Below are positions 1-10,518 of a stretch of 64,000 nt of DNA, one piece after another. Position 1 is the first letter of the stretch; each line of letters begins with the position of its first letter. Below the pieces are notes generated by a model that was given only the letters and a program-made list of their open reading frames with translations, did no database searches and was not told the origin of the DNA. This stretch comes from Psilocybe azurescens (lineage: Eukaryota > Basidiomycota > Agaricomycetes > Agaricales > Agrocybaceae). The position numbers and the translations under genes are program-made. Location: NCBI GenBank assembly GCA_023853785.1, contig JAJIRX010000904.1, forward strand, positions 186,001-250,000, given 5' to 3'.

Positions 1-727
1 TGCTTTTGTAAAACCAGCTTCCCCAAGTTATTTTTTGCTGAATGATGCACTTTGTAATTGATGAGTCAGATGATTTGAGGAGCCAGAATCTTGTGATTCC
101 GTGTGGTTGGGTGAAAGTGACTACATAGGGTTCAGGTCATGTGATCCTATGCCACTTGAAGTTGAGACACGAAGCTAGACATGTTATGTTATGGTTAGCC
201 TATATAGTCACCTTGAGCATGTGTTGTAGCATAGTTGACTCACTAGTAAGAGACTAGAAGGAGACCTTTAAGTATCTACACACAGATACACACTGAAAGT
301 ATTAGGAAAATTCTAATATAATTGGGAGGTGAGTGAGTGCAATTTTATGGATTCCTCCTGGGAGGTGGTTTGAGGAAGAAAATTTTGGGTGTACTCACAT
401 GTCCTTCATCAAGGAAACTCATTGCAATCTGCACATGATTTTTGCCTACATAAGTTTTCTTGCTTTATTTGCCTTACAAAGCCCTGGTTTTACTTGGCAC
501 AATCTCCCACACTCAATGGGCAAGTGGAACCACACTCAAGTCTCAACTCCTTCTATCGCTTTGATAACATGACATGAATTCTGAATTCCATTGCATTTGT
601 CATCCAGCATTTTGATTGTACTATCACCAGTGTTTGTAAATTGACACTTTTCATTTATAACTTCACAACTGCAGCTTTGTTAAATCTAATTTTTGCACTC
701 TCATATAAACAGCTCATATGAACATTA
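1..727. other. Left-edge flank, no gene recognised
   Basis: No convincing coding exon is seen up to the TA at 726-727 where the Tc1/mariner-type element begins. Read on the minus strand, the stretch near 560-580 contains a GTTATCAAAGC-like string that resembles a copia-type primer binding site, so this could be the margin of an old LTR retrotransposon. No paired LTR is visible inside the window to support that. Confidence 0.3.
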
Positions 728-806
728 CAGCTATCTGCAAAATAGTAGACCGCTTTCAAATTTTCGTGTGTGTGCCTTTGTTTGGTACAAACAACTCTTT
801 TTGGTA
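728..806 (+). repeat. Left terminal inverted repeat of the Tc1/mariner element
   Basis: This 79 bp stretch matches the reverse complement of 3604-3681 with two substitutions and one single-base length difference in a T run. The outermost bases are CAGCTATCTGC, directly after the TA at 726-727. Confidence 0.92.
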
Positions 807-1020
807 AAGCGCAGCTGGCATGACGCAAGCCTTGTTTGCTCATTTCTCGATCCCCCACAGTGCTCCTCCCCACTCTTCTAGCCTCTACCTTCAATATAAA
901 AACTATGTCATTGCAATATCTGCAGAGGTTGACCCTTGCTACAACTATGAACCTAGAAACAGTCTTCAATGTATATAAGGCCTCATCGTTGTCCAGTAGG
1001 TTACCTTCAAATCCTCTGAC

Positions 1021-2442
1021 ATGGCAAACAATATCTATCACAATCCTAACTACCGCTTCCCTCAGCCACGGCAGCCTGGTGGGATGGCTGCGTACCTCCT
1101 TGGTATGGGATGGACGCCTCCTCCACGACCTCAAGATGTCGCTGTGGCAATGTTTAACCGTGCAATGGATAACCAAGGCTATCATCCAGCTGCTGGAGCA
1201 GACGATGATGATGACGATGAAGAGGAGAATGTTGATCCTCAGCTTCGAGGACTGCCGCAGACTCAAGCTCTAGCTGGTTAGTCTATTATTCTCATGTCCG
1301 GCTGATTCCTGCATCATTTGTTTGCTCTTAGTTCCAGCTGGTCGCATTGTAGTTCGTGTTCTTGTCGGCAAGGTCACCCGCGACATCGAATTCCCATCTG
1401 ATATTCCCCGCCATGACTTCCGCGAACTGTGTCATAGCTGCAATGGGCCTTGATCCCAATACTGCTGAGCTTGGATGGAAAACAAGTGATGAGGCTAAAC
1501 GTGCCGCAGCCCATCAGCTGGCTGACGAATTTGACATCAACAATGCATTCAATACCATTCTCAAGATCCAGAATAACATACGCAGGAGGAAAGAGATCTT
1601 TTTGGAGATCATTCATTTGGTAAGTTTTGTTTTCTCAACGTGATAACTTAGCTGAATTGGTCTTATAGAACCCAGCACCCATCCAAGCACCGAAGAAGAA
1701 GAACGATGGCAATCGGGTTACAGATTTTGCATATAGTGCAGAGCTGCGTATTGTTCAAGAGAAGTTGCGATGTGCTCAGCACTCTGGTCCAAATCATTGG
1801 TGTTATGTGAATCCCAACCATCCGAATGAGCATGTAGCTCTTGGATACGAGGGAGATTAGCTTGTGGGCCCGTAAGATTGTATGTTGGTTATTCCTACTT
1901 TCTTGACATTGTGTTGACAAATTATACAGCATGATAACGAAGCTGATCCTGACTGCATCGTACCACCAAACTGTCTTGCCCTCGATAACCTTCGTCAGAG
2001 AGCGAGCCATGTCTGAAGAGCTCCAAAACAGGATATCCCACCTATTCACGTCCACATCAACAACGCCCCACTTGGTGATACCAGTCGTCACAACATGTCT
2101 GCTGGCCTGGCCCCTGGTGGGTCAAAACATTGACACTCTCTCACTTCCGAGGGCTCATCGGACAGCGATGAGGAATCACTCCCAGTTTCTGATGCCCTTC
2201 AGATCATTCACCTTAAATATCCTCAGCTCAACTTGCCCCAGTACATGCCCCTCCTTGAAGAGCAGAAGATCATGTATGCGGAAACCATTCTTGATTTTGA
2301 CTTGGACTTCTTTATTGGTCTTGGGATTCCCGAGGGGGCTGTTCGGCCCATGTTAGCAGGTGTCAAGAAGGTCCTTGTGCGAGAGAAGAAGCAGAGAAAG
2401 CGAGCTCATACATTCCACAAGGAACCAAGTGTCGAAATTTAA
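1021..2442 (+). pseudogene. Broken accessory gene of the transposon, function unknown
   Basis: Conserved-looking coding blocks run through 1021-2442 with introns near 1276-1331, 1621-1669 and 1880-1930. The predicted product has a basic N-terminus and an acidic run of Asp and Glu (about residues 61-69). A central block contains a C-x2-HSGPNHWCYV-like cysteine/histidine pattern followed by an LWARKI motif and later a VPPN motif. The frame is lost near 1440 (one-base shift) and again at stops near 2010 and 2130, so the copy is not translatable. The start ATG at 1021 lies shortly before the acidic block. I do not recognise a named family. Its position inside the inverted repeats, opposite the transposase, suggests it is a second transposon protein, perhaps DNA-binding, which is inference only. 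Confidence 0.6.
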
Positions 2443-2445
2443 ATA

Positions 2446-3497
2446 TCATACTACGTAGCCAGAATCCCTGTACCATCCACTAATATTTTCTGGAGTCATC
2501 GTATCAAAGACTGCATCCCAAAGTATAATGTATGGATCACATGTATCATCTCCTGTAAGCTCTCCGAGCACATAATCTTTGTTTCTTTGAATCCAAGCTT
2601 TCATTGCAGAGAATCCTTGTTCAATGGGATTGAAGTCAGGGAATATGGTGGTAGATAACAAAGGCGCATGCCTCGCCCCTCAACAAGTTCACGTGAGATC
2701 ATCAAAATGATGTGCACTTGCATTGTCAAGTACGAGGACTGAATTTTCTTGTGGATAAGGATTCATTCGATCCAATAATGCTTCAATGAATGGCCGAAAC
2801 TCATCAGCAGTCCAAGATTGGGTGATAATATCTATATGAAGGACACCTTCAAGCGATATTGCAGGTAGAATTGAGTATCTTGACGGGGTTGACCAATATA
2901 AATTATGCATTGGGCAATGTAGATGGCAGCTGGATGGCAACATACCTTTGTCCTCTGACAAAATAATCATGCTGTCGAGCTCTCTTTCCAATGGGTGCCC
3001 ATCCCATATTTCGTCGCCCAGTCAGTCTATTACATGCAGATTCATCTAAGAAGACCAGAGTTTCAGGTGGATAGTTCTCTCTGATATCAGCCTGAAATTG
3101 GGCTCGTTGTTCTTCATCACGCTCTCGAGCAGGATGTGTAATCTTTTTCCTTGTAAAGCTGCATCAATACAATGCTCGCGCGAATTGTTGTTGCATCAGT
3201 GTCTACATCGTAGGCCACAAACAATGCATTCTGTAGCTCCAATACATAAATATCCGGCCTTTGCTCAATGAGGCACTCAAGATAGAGGACTTCTAATGAG
3301 GTCAACACTCGTGGCCTCCCTCTTTCCAATGAGTGCTTCGCTACTTGCCCAGTTGATTTCCATTTGCTTATGACCTGTCGAATGGTTCGGGAAGTGATCC
3401 CTGTAGCGAGTTCAATATCCTTCGTCCTCATACCACGCAGAGACATTGTAAGAACAAGTTTCTTCTGTTCCTCTGAGATATAGCGGAAGTTTCCCAT
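2446..3497 (-). pseudogene. Frameshifted DDE transposase (Tc1/mariner/IS630 type)
   Basis: The start at 3497 opens a helix-turn-helix domain (roughly residues 8-65, with the helix motif TGITSRTIRQVISKW). This is followed by catalytic blocks in the expected order: VFLDESACNR with the first Asp, VLVLDNASAHH with the second Asp, and SPDFNPIEQGFS with the final Glu. About 35 residues separate the second Asp from the Glu. A probable intron lies near 2883-2946, with a GTATGT donor. Frames change near 3150, at about 2690 and near 2670, so the protein cannot be made as one chain. Such enzymes cut and join the element at its inverted repeats. The second gene of the element runs towards it from the other strand. 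Confidence 0.85.
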
Positions 3498-3603
3498 GGC
3501 AGAAGAGTCGGACAGTGTTAGATTGAGATATATATTGAACTAAACACAGACAGGCAGTTTAGCTATAACAGGGTGGAAACCCAACCCCACTGTAATGTCA
3601 TAA

Positions 3604-3681
3604 TACCAAAAGAGCTGTTTGTACCAAACAAAGGCGCACACACGAAAATTTGAAAGCGGTCTACTATTTTGCAGATAGCTG
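3604..3681 (-). repeat. Right terminal inverted repeat of the Tc1/mariner element
   Basis: This 78 bp stretch is the inverted partner of 728-806. It ends in GCAGATAGCTG immediately before the TA at 3682-3683. Confidence 0.92.
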
Positions 3682-4376
3682 TAATCTGAATTTTTATATT
3701 TTTATGTTCAATGTAAGGGCCAAAATATTGTAATGAATGTGTTAAAAAGTGCAAAATCAGGCTCTGACATCACAAAATAGCTCTCTTTTCTCCAGTTGTT
3801 TTGCATTGTGCATAGCAGGTCATTCATTATATAGCTTATAATTTTTAAAGCCATAAAGTGTGAGGCAGGATGGTAAAAATATGGCCCCCACACCCCACAT
3901 AGTAAAATGGCTCCTTTTTCTCTATTTTTGGTATTGTGCATAATGAATTGTTCAGTATATGTAATTATAAATTTTGATGCTAAAAAGTATAAGCATAAGT
4001 AAGCAAGGATGGTTCAAATCAGTCCCACAAAAGGACTCGTTACGCCATGCAAAGCAATGGCCATCAAGCCAAGTTTGTGATATATCACATTTCACATAAT
4101 AGCAGAGAAACAATGGTGTGATGTGTCTGAATTTGTGATATATCACACCATAAAAAAGTGCAGTAAACTGAATGGTATATTATTGAACATCGGTGATACA
4201 TCACGGAAATTGACTATGTCACTAAAAACAAAACACGTGTAAATGCTGAGTATGATTAGCATAACAAGATTACAGTCGGTAGGTGACCAGTTGTTATGCC
4301 ACACAGGCTCACATGCACTTACCGTCGTTTCCAGTTTGTGATCAGGTACCAGGCCATGACAGACTATAGTGCAAAG

Positions 4377-4809
4377 CAAGGGGTACCAGGATGACGACCC
4401 GTGACCCGAGGGTAGGGGGGGGGAGCCGGAGGCCTTAAAATTTTTATTTTTTCAGTCATTAGGCCTCAAATTGTGGGCCATTGTGAGATAAGAAACTCTC
4501 TCAAGGTTTAAGAGAAATAAATGAGCCATAGAAGCCAATTTCAGCTCTTAATAGATTTATTTTTCTGTTTTCTGTCTGATGATGGCATCTGTAGTAGGTC
4601 CATGTCACATAATAAAAGTGGCAATCCATCTGAATGCTTCTGAAATTTCTTCAAACTGTTTTGGCTGACTTATTTATGACTATACATGACCAAATCCAAC
4701 ATAAAATAAACTTCATATGCGGGAGGGGGGGGGGGGGGGGGGGGGGTCCAGGAGGCCTTACAAAAAAATATCTACCCCAGGTGTTTTCCAACATTCTGGT
4801 ACCCCCTTG
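4377..4809. mobile_element. hAT-like MITE, copy A
   Basis: This is a 433 bp non-coding element with ends CAAGGGGTACCAG and its imperfect inverse CTGGTACCCCCTTG. It is flanked by a perfect 8 bp direct repeat GTGCAAAG (4369-4376 and 4810-4817). Eight-base duplications with C-A-G/A-G-G termini are typical of hAT elements. A related copy with the same end structure lies at 47924-48412. The two share a subterminal block around CCCGAGGGTAGGGGGGGG and a following GGCCTTAAAATTTT-type tract. Confidence 0.82.
4725..4746 (+). repeat. 22-base poly-G run inside MITE A
   Basis: An uninterrupted G run, preceded by GGGA, lies near the right end of the MITE. Copy B has a shorter GGAGGGGGAGGGG tract at the matching place, so the run probably expanded after insertion. 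Its exact length may be uncertain in the assembly. Confidence 0.85.
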
Positions 4810-5455
4810 GTGCAAAGTTGAGTCTAAATAAGGACACCCACAACACTTTTCAATGAAACTTCTGCTCTAATTGCTTTTTTAATCTTTGGGACTACCACAC
4901 ATATGTTCTTTACTTTGGAACTTGAAACAAATGATTTAATCATTTATTTTCAGGAATGATGAGGTCATCGCTCAGTGAAGTAACCGGTAATAGCGTCATA
5001 GTTCCTCCAAATGTTGAACCAGGTATGCACTGGTTACTGGTAGCCAATCACATATTTGTTTAAAAAGGGAAAGTGCTCAAAAGGGGCAGGAATTATTGAT
5101 GGTGTATCACATTTTTGAATGGACAGAATGAGGAAGGAGGGCGGGATTGCCAAGCCAAATGTATGTATGTCGGGGGCAAGTCGGGAGGCGCACATTTGGT
5201 CACATCAACAATGTCCCAGGGAATTTTCCGAAATGCCGAAGATGCCGCAAGCCAGAGGATTACGGAGGATATGATATATCACGAGAATTTGGCCGGGAAA
5301 ATATGATATATCATTTTCATGAATTTCTAACCTGAAGCGTTCATATATCATGTCAAACTTCTGATTACATTCATGTAATATATCATTGTGCCTGTTACAC
5401 CTGGGTGGGTTGAATAATACATGAGGGTCATGAACTAGTCGCCATTCTTTATTTG

Positions 5456-8412
5456 TTAAAGTAAATTCAATATCTTAAATATCAAAGATACAAATAAAAA
5501 TCTACAATACCTACGGCTTGCGGCTCTCAGAATCCAAGCCTGAGCCGTGGACAAGCCGTCCATACGGCCCGGCTCGGCCTGGCTTTTCACGGCTAGCTTA
5601 GGCCGGCTTTGAGCCCAGGCCGGCACATCACTACTTGTGAGTGGCTCTCCCCCTAATCCTACGTCGCGCAAGACCGATGACAAGACCACCTTCGGTCTGA
5701 GAAGAATATCGACCTGCTCTTTCGACTCTGCGTTGTGTAAAACCTTCGCAACAGATTTCCGAGGACCCAGCCCCACGGTACAGAGCACACGCCTCTCTGG
5801 TGCACGTGTTGCCAAAAAACTCTCCTTCAAGATACCGCCCAAGGCTTCAGCGTAGACATCTTCCATAAACGCCGAAAGTTCGCTCCCAGGAGAGAAACTG
5901 AACACATCCATGTCAGCGGTTGTTATCCCTTCCTTGACCGCTATGTTCAGATGTATCTGCAGCCTCTCGAGTGTGTATAACATCTTCTGCAACGTCAAGA
6001 TTTGCCGATTCGATTGGAGGTTGGAAGTGGAAAATCCACAGACGCATAGTAGGCCAATAATCATGTTGAGTACGACGTTTTCCCTAGAACTGTCACGACC
6101 AGCGCGCAATCTTGGGCTTGTTATCGCTCGCCACCGTCCTGCTACAGCTGGAGCCTCTGCAACTAGATCAACATCCTACAGAGAAACGAGTCGAACAGAG
6201 CGTACCTGAGGATTTTATCGTCCTGTATAGCTGGTCCAAGGATTCCCAAATTGGTCAGAGAAAAACGTCCGCGTTTCAGCTGTGCAGTCATAGGAGAGCA
6301 GCCCTTGGATGGCCAATTGCAATGGCAAAGGATCCACTCAGACTTCAATGTACTTGTTCACAAGATGAGACGAGAGTTCTTGTCCTAGTCGATGTTCTGC
6401 AGATTCCTGTACATAAATTCGCACGCTTTGTTTAATCACTAGCTATACAACTATACATTTCATTTCATGTGTCAGTACTCAGAAGACATGACCTCCCCCT
6501 GGTAATCTTGTTAGCATCATCATCATCACATAGTACTTTGTTGGTGACCCACCATCGACTATGATATCGATTCCGGTGATGAACCGACCAGCTCCGCTCG
6601 ACAGCATCACCACCGGCCCCGTCACCTCCTCCGCAACTCCCATTCGGCCCATCGGTGTCCTGTCCTCCCAAATTTTCTTGCCCAGAGCAAACTCCTCGAC
6701 TTGAGTCATGGGTGTCTCTATATAACCTGGGCTGATGCTATTGACCCGAATATCATGCTGCGCCCACTCAGCAGCCAAAGACGTAGCGAGCTGCAGAATC
6801 CCCGCCTTGGACACGCAATAAGCCGTGTGGGTAACCGGAAATACCGCCCTATGAGCAGCGAGCGATGCTATGAATATGATGCTTCCTCCTTGTCCTTGCT
6901 TTATCATCTCCCTATCCACATCAGGCACCTGCTTGTCAATATCAATGATGGCAAAAGACCCACCTTCCAACAGTCCTAGCACACAAAAACGACCCCGTGG
7001 TATTCGTATCCTGGATATGCCTCCAAAACTCCATAGTGATCTCCGTCGCATCCCCATCCTTCGCAACGCCCGCCGCACAGAGCAGCACATGCACGCCGCC
7101 CATGCCCCTCACGGCACTCTCCACCCCGCGCAGCACACTCTCCTCGCTCGTCACATCCACGGCCCCCTCCATGATCTTCGCGTTTGGAAAGTCGTTGTGC
7201 AGCGCATGCAGCTCCGCCTGCGCCTTCTCGAATCTCGCCGGCAGATCGAAGATGCACACCCCTGCCGCGCCGTGCTCGAGCAGCGCGCGAACGGAAGCCA
7301 GGCCCAGCCCGCCCGCTCCTCCGGTCACTTACGGGCAAACACAGAATCAGCGCAAGGCACATCTCGCTACCAGAGATGCAGAAAAATACCAATCGCATTG
7401 CCCGAGATCGCAAAGCGTTCAGCAGCCCTTTCAGCAGGACTCAGGCCTTCTTTCTTTGGCAAAGGGGCGGTAAGCGGGTTCGTGGCCGTCGAAAGCTTCA
7501 TCAAACCCATCGTGCGTCGGTCAAATGTTCTGTGTAAAGTTCGATAGCGATTTCGCTGTTCTATGTTTTTATTCCGTTCCTCCGAACTAGCAAGCAGCGT
7601 GCCGTTTTCGACCATCTCCGCTGTGAAAGCCGCAATCTGGAAAATCTCAGTGTTCAGAGTATCGACCATGCTGATGATCCCAGCGGCGGAATATGAGCAG
7701 CAGTGGTCATAAACGTCTGTGTGCCTTTGAAATCAGCCGTCCTTTCCTCCAGAAGCTTGCCCAGGTTGTGGTTCTTCTCGTCCGCGACGCGTACTTTCTC
7801 CCGAAGAATTTGCAGTTCCTCCTCCTGCTTCTTGTTCCTTGCTTCGAGGTCGGCTAATCGTCCTCGTGCCGCTTTAAGCCGATCAGCATGAATTTTTTCT
7901 GCAGTCTTGTACTGGTCTGCAAGGGAGTGCTTCTCGCCCTCGAGCGTCCTGATCCTCTTTTCCGCATTTGTGAATTTTAGATTGGCGTCGAGTAGATCTT
8001 TCTGAGAAGAACGCAACTGCTCCCTAAGAGCCTCGACGTCCCGTGCGAGCTCCTTGGCCGACTCCTGCGCTGCAGCTTTCCTCTTCCTGTTGTGATCTTT
8101 GATGTAGGATGGTGACGCCCTGCCTGAGGAAATCTTGCTAGCCCTTGTTCCCTCTACCGCTTTACGAGTCGCCGTTCCTTGCTTGCTATTCCTTTCCCCT
8201 TCTTCAATCGTCCGTTTCCTGGTGACTGTCAAAGAACTTGCGCTGTCCTTTCCTTTCCCAAGTTTGGTAGCTTCGGGTTTGAAATTCTTCTGCTGACTTT
8301 GTTCGTGCAGAGGCTGTACCGGTCTCGTTGACCAGAACGGAATGCTAGGGCTGGCTGGTATGATGAAGTTGAGAGTTCCTCTGATAATAGAGCCCAACAG
8401 CTTAGAAGTCAT
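5456..8412 (-). pseudogene. Coiled-coil family gene CC1, interrupted by an SDR gene
   Basis: The 5' part (8412 to about 7530) encodes a basic, Ser/Lys-rich N-terminus, a long coiled coil (about residues 110-225) and the family motif LLEERTADFKGTQTF followed by LNTEIFQIAAF. The 3' part (about 6440 to 5640) carries the family blocks QLAIQG, GRWRAITSP, EGITTADMDVF, VLCTVGLGPRK and LLRPKVVL. Between them sits a complete SDR gene (6479-7510). Frameshifts occur near 7690 (CCGCCGCTGGG) and near 6225, and there is an in-frame stop near 6330, so the gene is not functional as written. The last 60 residues read into a GC-rich repeat-like tract (5515-5635) absent from the other copies. Start chosen at 8412, giving MTSKLLG; a GTG-initiated extension is less likely. 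Paralogues are CC2 (17518-18899), CC3 (40025-42245) and CC4 (43063-44540). Confidence 0.75.
6479..7510 (-). CDS. Short-chain dehydrogenase/reductase (SDR) inside CC1
   Basis: This is a classical-type NAD(P)-dependent oxidoreductase, probably cytosolic; its substrate cannot be told from the sequence. Visible motifs are the cofactor loop TGGAGGLG just after intron 1, the CAAG segment, the catalytic Ser in the IASLAAHR region, AYCVSKAG holding the Tyr-x3-Lys pair, and NSISPGYIETPM. The start at 7510 gives a 40-residue leader ending in SGNAI, joined across a 62 nt intron (7328-7389) to VTGGAGG. A second intron near 6920-6970 is needed to reach the MIKQGQGGS block; its donor is uncertain. The end DIIVDGGSPT is followed by an unusual 20-residue tail with four Met in a row. 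The gene lies entirely inside the broken CC1 gene, on the same strand, and the upstream CC1 frame runs into its first exon without a stop. Confidence 0.85.
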
Positions 8413-8681
8413 AATGGTGCTGGAAGAGCAGACGCAGAACCATTGGCGAAGATGTACCAAGCAGTCGCTGCCCGCCCAACGTGGTCAACACATGACACGG
8501 ATTCATGTTCGAAATTTAAAAAATCCTAAAACGCATCACCTTCTGAGTTTTCTACGCTTGTTCCTTCTCAACGGGAGTCGAATTGCCTTGAACAGGTAGT
8601 CCCGCTCCAGTGAGTATGCTCAATAGCAGATTGATTGCCTATAAATATACATGTGCGGGAATGTTATAAAGTGTAGATATT

Positions 8682-10293
8682 TTATACACCGGTAGCCTTT
8701 TCCAGATAGTCTGAAGAGCTATGAGCATTTTGATAATATAGTAGTACGTCAGACATACCTCTCGTCAGTTCGAAAGCAGCGAAGGTGCTCGCAGCGGCAG
8801 GTATACTGGAGGATAAAAAGTCAGACCAGCCCGATGCCATGAAAATATGGGACCAAACAAACCTTCGAAGGACTAAAGAAACACAGCAACGTTAATGTCA
8901 GACGCTTAAGATGAAGGATATTGAACTCACGGGATGGAGAGAGACCACGGAATAAACCAGTTCTGTTGAAACCATCATAATTAAATTATCAATCACTTAC
9001 ATGTCAACAGATATACGCACACTCCAGATTCTTGAATGATCGTCTTGATCTCATGGGCAATGTATTGCACGGGGTGCCAGACGGAGGTGTGGCGCGTAGC
9101 TGAATGCGAGATTTGACAACATCTAAGGGATAGCACGCTAGCCAGTACGCAATCTATGACAGAGTAAACAAGTCTACTAAGTGACACAGAAAATTGAGCA
9201 TACCCCTCCGGTCGATCCACTGGCCAGGAGTGCCCATACAGGTAGCTCTGCGCCATATTTCTGGCTAAACTGTCGTTTTGAGAATTCGAAGGCTATCGAA
9301 ATGGTTGTCAGTTTGAATGTAAAATTTGGACGTTTTGAAAGCACTATACCTGTATAGAATCTGAGAACCGACCAGTCAGACAAACAAGAACTCTCAAAAT
9401 AATCGATTAGCAAGAATTTAAACTGCATACCCAGCGTATGCGGGTATCTCTCGTGCTACAGTTACCTGCAAAATGAATGGCTTTCAGAACGTGTTGTACT
9501 CATGAGACGTGTAAAGCAACTTGCCCAGTAACCCCTCATGATACCCTTCCTGAACCCCCAATCTCTCCACATCTCGCTCACGACTGCCGAAAGCCGTTTA
9601 TCGGTAGCCGCTCCGTACTGGCCTTGCATCCGCACCTTAAACATCTCAACTAAAGTCTTTCAGCACTGGCAACTTCACCACGTCATGCCTACCGCACGCA
9701 GACGCGAGTCTCAAGACGACTGACCTGGACTTGCGAGAATAGCATTCGCCGCGCCGGCCATGGAACCGGCTAACGCTATTTCCTTGAGAGATAGTTGTGG
9801 GAAGGGTGAGATAATTCGTTTCGAGATTCCGTAGGAGGCGAATAGCAAAGAGTTCACGCCTGCAATTCCGAGCAGGGGACTGGCCATCCCTACACAACGA
9901 CCAAGGTAAGTTTGTCGGCTGGGTCCACCGAAGTCGATCCGAGCGCAAGACACACCTTTATATAGAGCGAAGAACCCTTCGTTGCGAAGAGTCTGCTTCA
10001 GGATATCCATAGGTCCTTTCTACACCGATCCAGGATAAAGAGAAAGATCGGTATGCCTTTCAGCAACACAGACTCGACACGGTATCTTTATCATCCTACT
10101 CACAAACATACCCTCTATTTGTTCAGCATTAGACCTCATCACTAGCCTATGCTAAACTTGAATACACTCAACTGGGTGCAATTTGAGCGCGAGTCTTTAT
10201 GGTATCTAGAGGTTGCCCGACCAAAACCTGAGCAGCACCTCCGATGCTCCCTGCAAGCAGCTCATTCACGGTAGCTTGCGAACTTTGCTTCAT
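8682..10293 (-). CDS. Mitochondrial carrier family (SLC25) transporter
   Basis: This is an inner-membrane solute carrier with the three-fold carrier repeat. The N-terminal repeat reads GSIGGAAQVLVGQPLDTIK, the second ASPVEMFKVRMQGQYG, the third YPLDVVKSRIQLR, each showing the P-x-D/E-x2-K/R signature. The start at 10293 opens MKQSSQATVNELLAG. At least eight introns are needed, and three exons are only 10-11 nt long (10104-10114, 9350-9360 and 8863-8872). One intron uses a GC donor (9466-9524). Near 9071-9074 the frame must shift by one base within a CCCC run to keep the conserved GTP-VQYIAHEIK segment, so this copy is either damaged or has a sequence error. The end around 8682 is uncertain. 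The LGMASPLLGIAG-like block suggests a YMC/carnitine-type carrier, but the substrate is not assigned. Confidence 0.8.
9350..9360 (-). other. 11-nt microexon of the mitochondrial carrier
   Basis: The exon ATTCTATACAG is flanked by a CAG acceptor and a GTATAG donor. It joins PAYAG to AFEFSKRQF in frame, supplying most of the FYT residues, and is separated by introns of 70 and 57 nt. Confidence 0.75.
10104..10114 (-). other. 11-nt microexon of the mitochondrial carrier
   Basis: The exon AGGGTATGTTT lies between a 58 nt intron (GTTGAG donor, ATAG acceptor) and an 84 nt intron (GTGAGT donor). It restores the segment QIAPKGMFKGPMDIL, which has the spacing expected after the first carrier signature. 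Confidence 0.72.
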
Positions 10294-10518
10294 GGCTAGC
10301 GCGTTTCCAACTACCTCGAGGGTACTTAACCGAGGCCTGCGCGACGTAGATGAAGAAAGAGAAAGATTCTATGGAGCACAAAGTCGTGAACAGGGTTCAT
10401 GTTGGGGATTGCACCAGGTTGACGCGATTTCGGTGATGTTGGTAGGTTTCACACACTTTTGATAGGCGTGATATAGGGTATCTCACATTCAAGCACAGGA
10501 TACCGTACTCCTAAATAA

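Larger units (their letters stand above)
728..3681. mobile_element. Tc1/mariner-type DNA transposon, degenerate, two-gene
   Basis: The element is 2,954 bp and is bounded by inverted repeats starting CAGCTATCTGC. It is flanked on both sides by TA (726-727 and 3682-3683), the target-site duplication typical of the Tc1/mariner/IS630 superfamily. Inside are a DDE transposase on the minus strand (2446-3497) and a second, unrelated gene on the plus strand (1021-2442), arranged convergently with only a few bases between their 3' ends. Both genes are broken by frameshifts or stops, so this copy is probably immobile by itself. The near-identity of its terminal repeats argues for a fairly recent insertion. 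Confidence 0.9.
3684..5455. other. AT-rich intergenic stretch with repeats, no gene
   Basis: No coding exon is supported. The stretch holds a hAT-like MITE (4377-4809), a 22-base G run, and several copies of the palindrome TGATATATCA or close variants near 4078, 4137, 4193, 5270 and 5303, with half-site-like ATATATCA near 5343 and 5378. Confidence 0.6.

Noticed and set aside
1..600. Possible copia-type LTR margin with a primer-binding-like string
   Set aside because: Only one short resemblance is visible and no paired LTR or pol sequence lies in the window.
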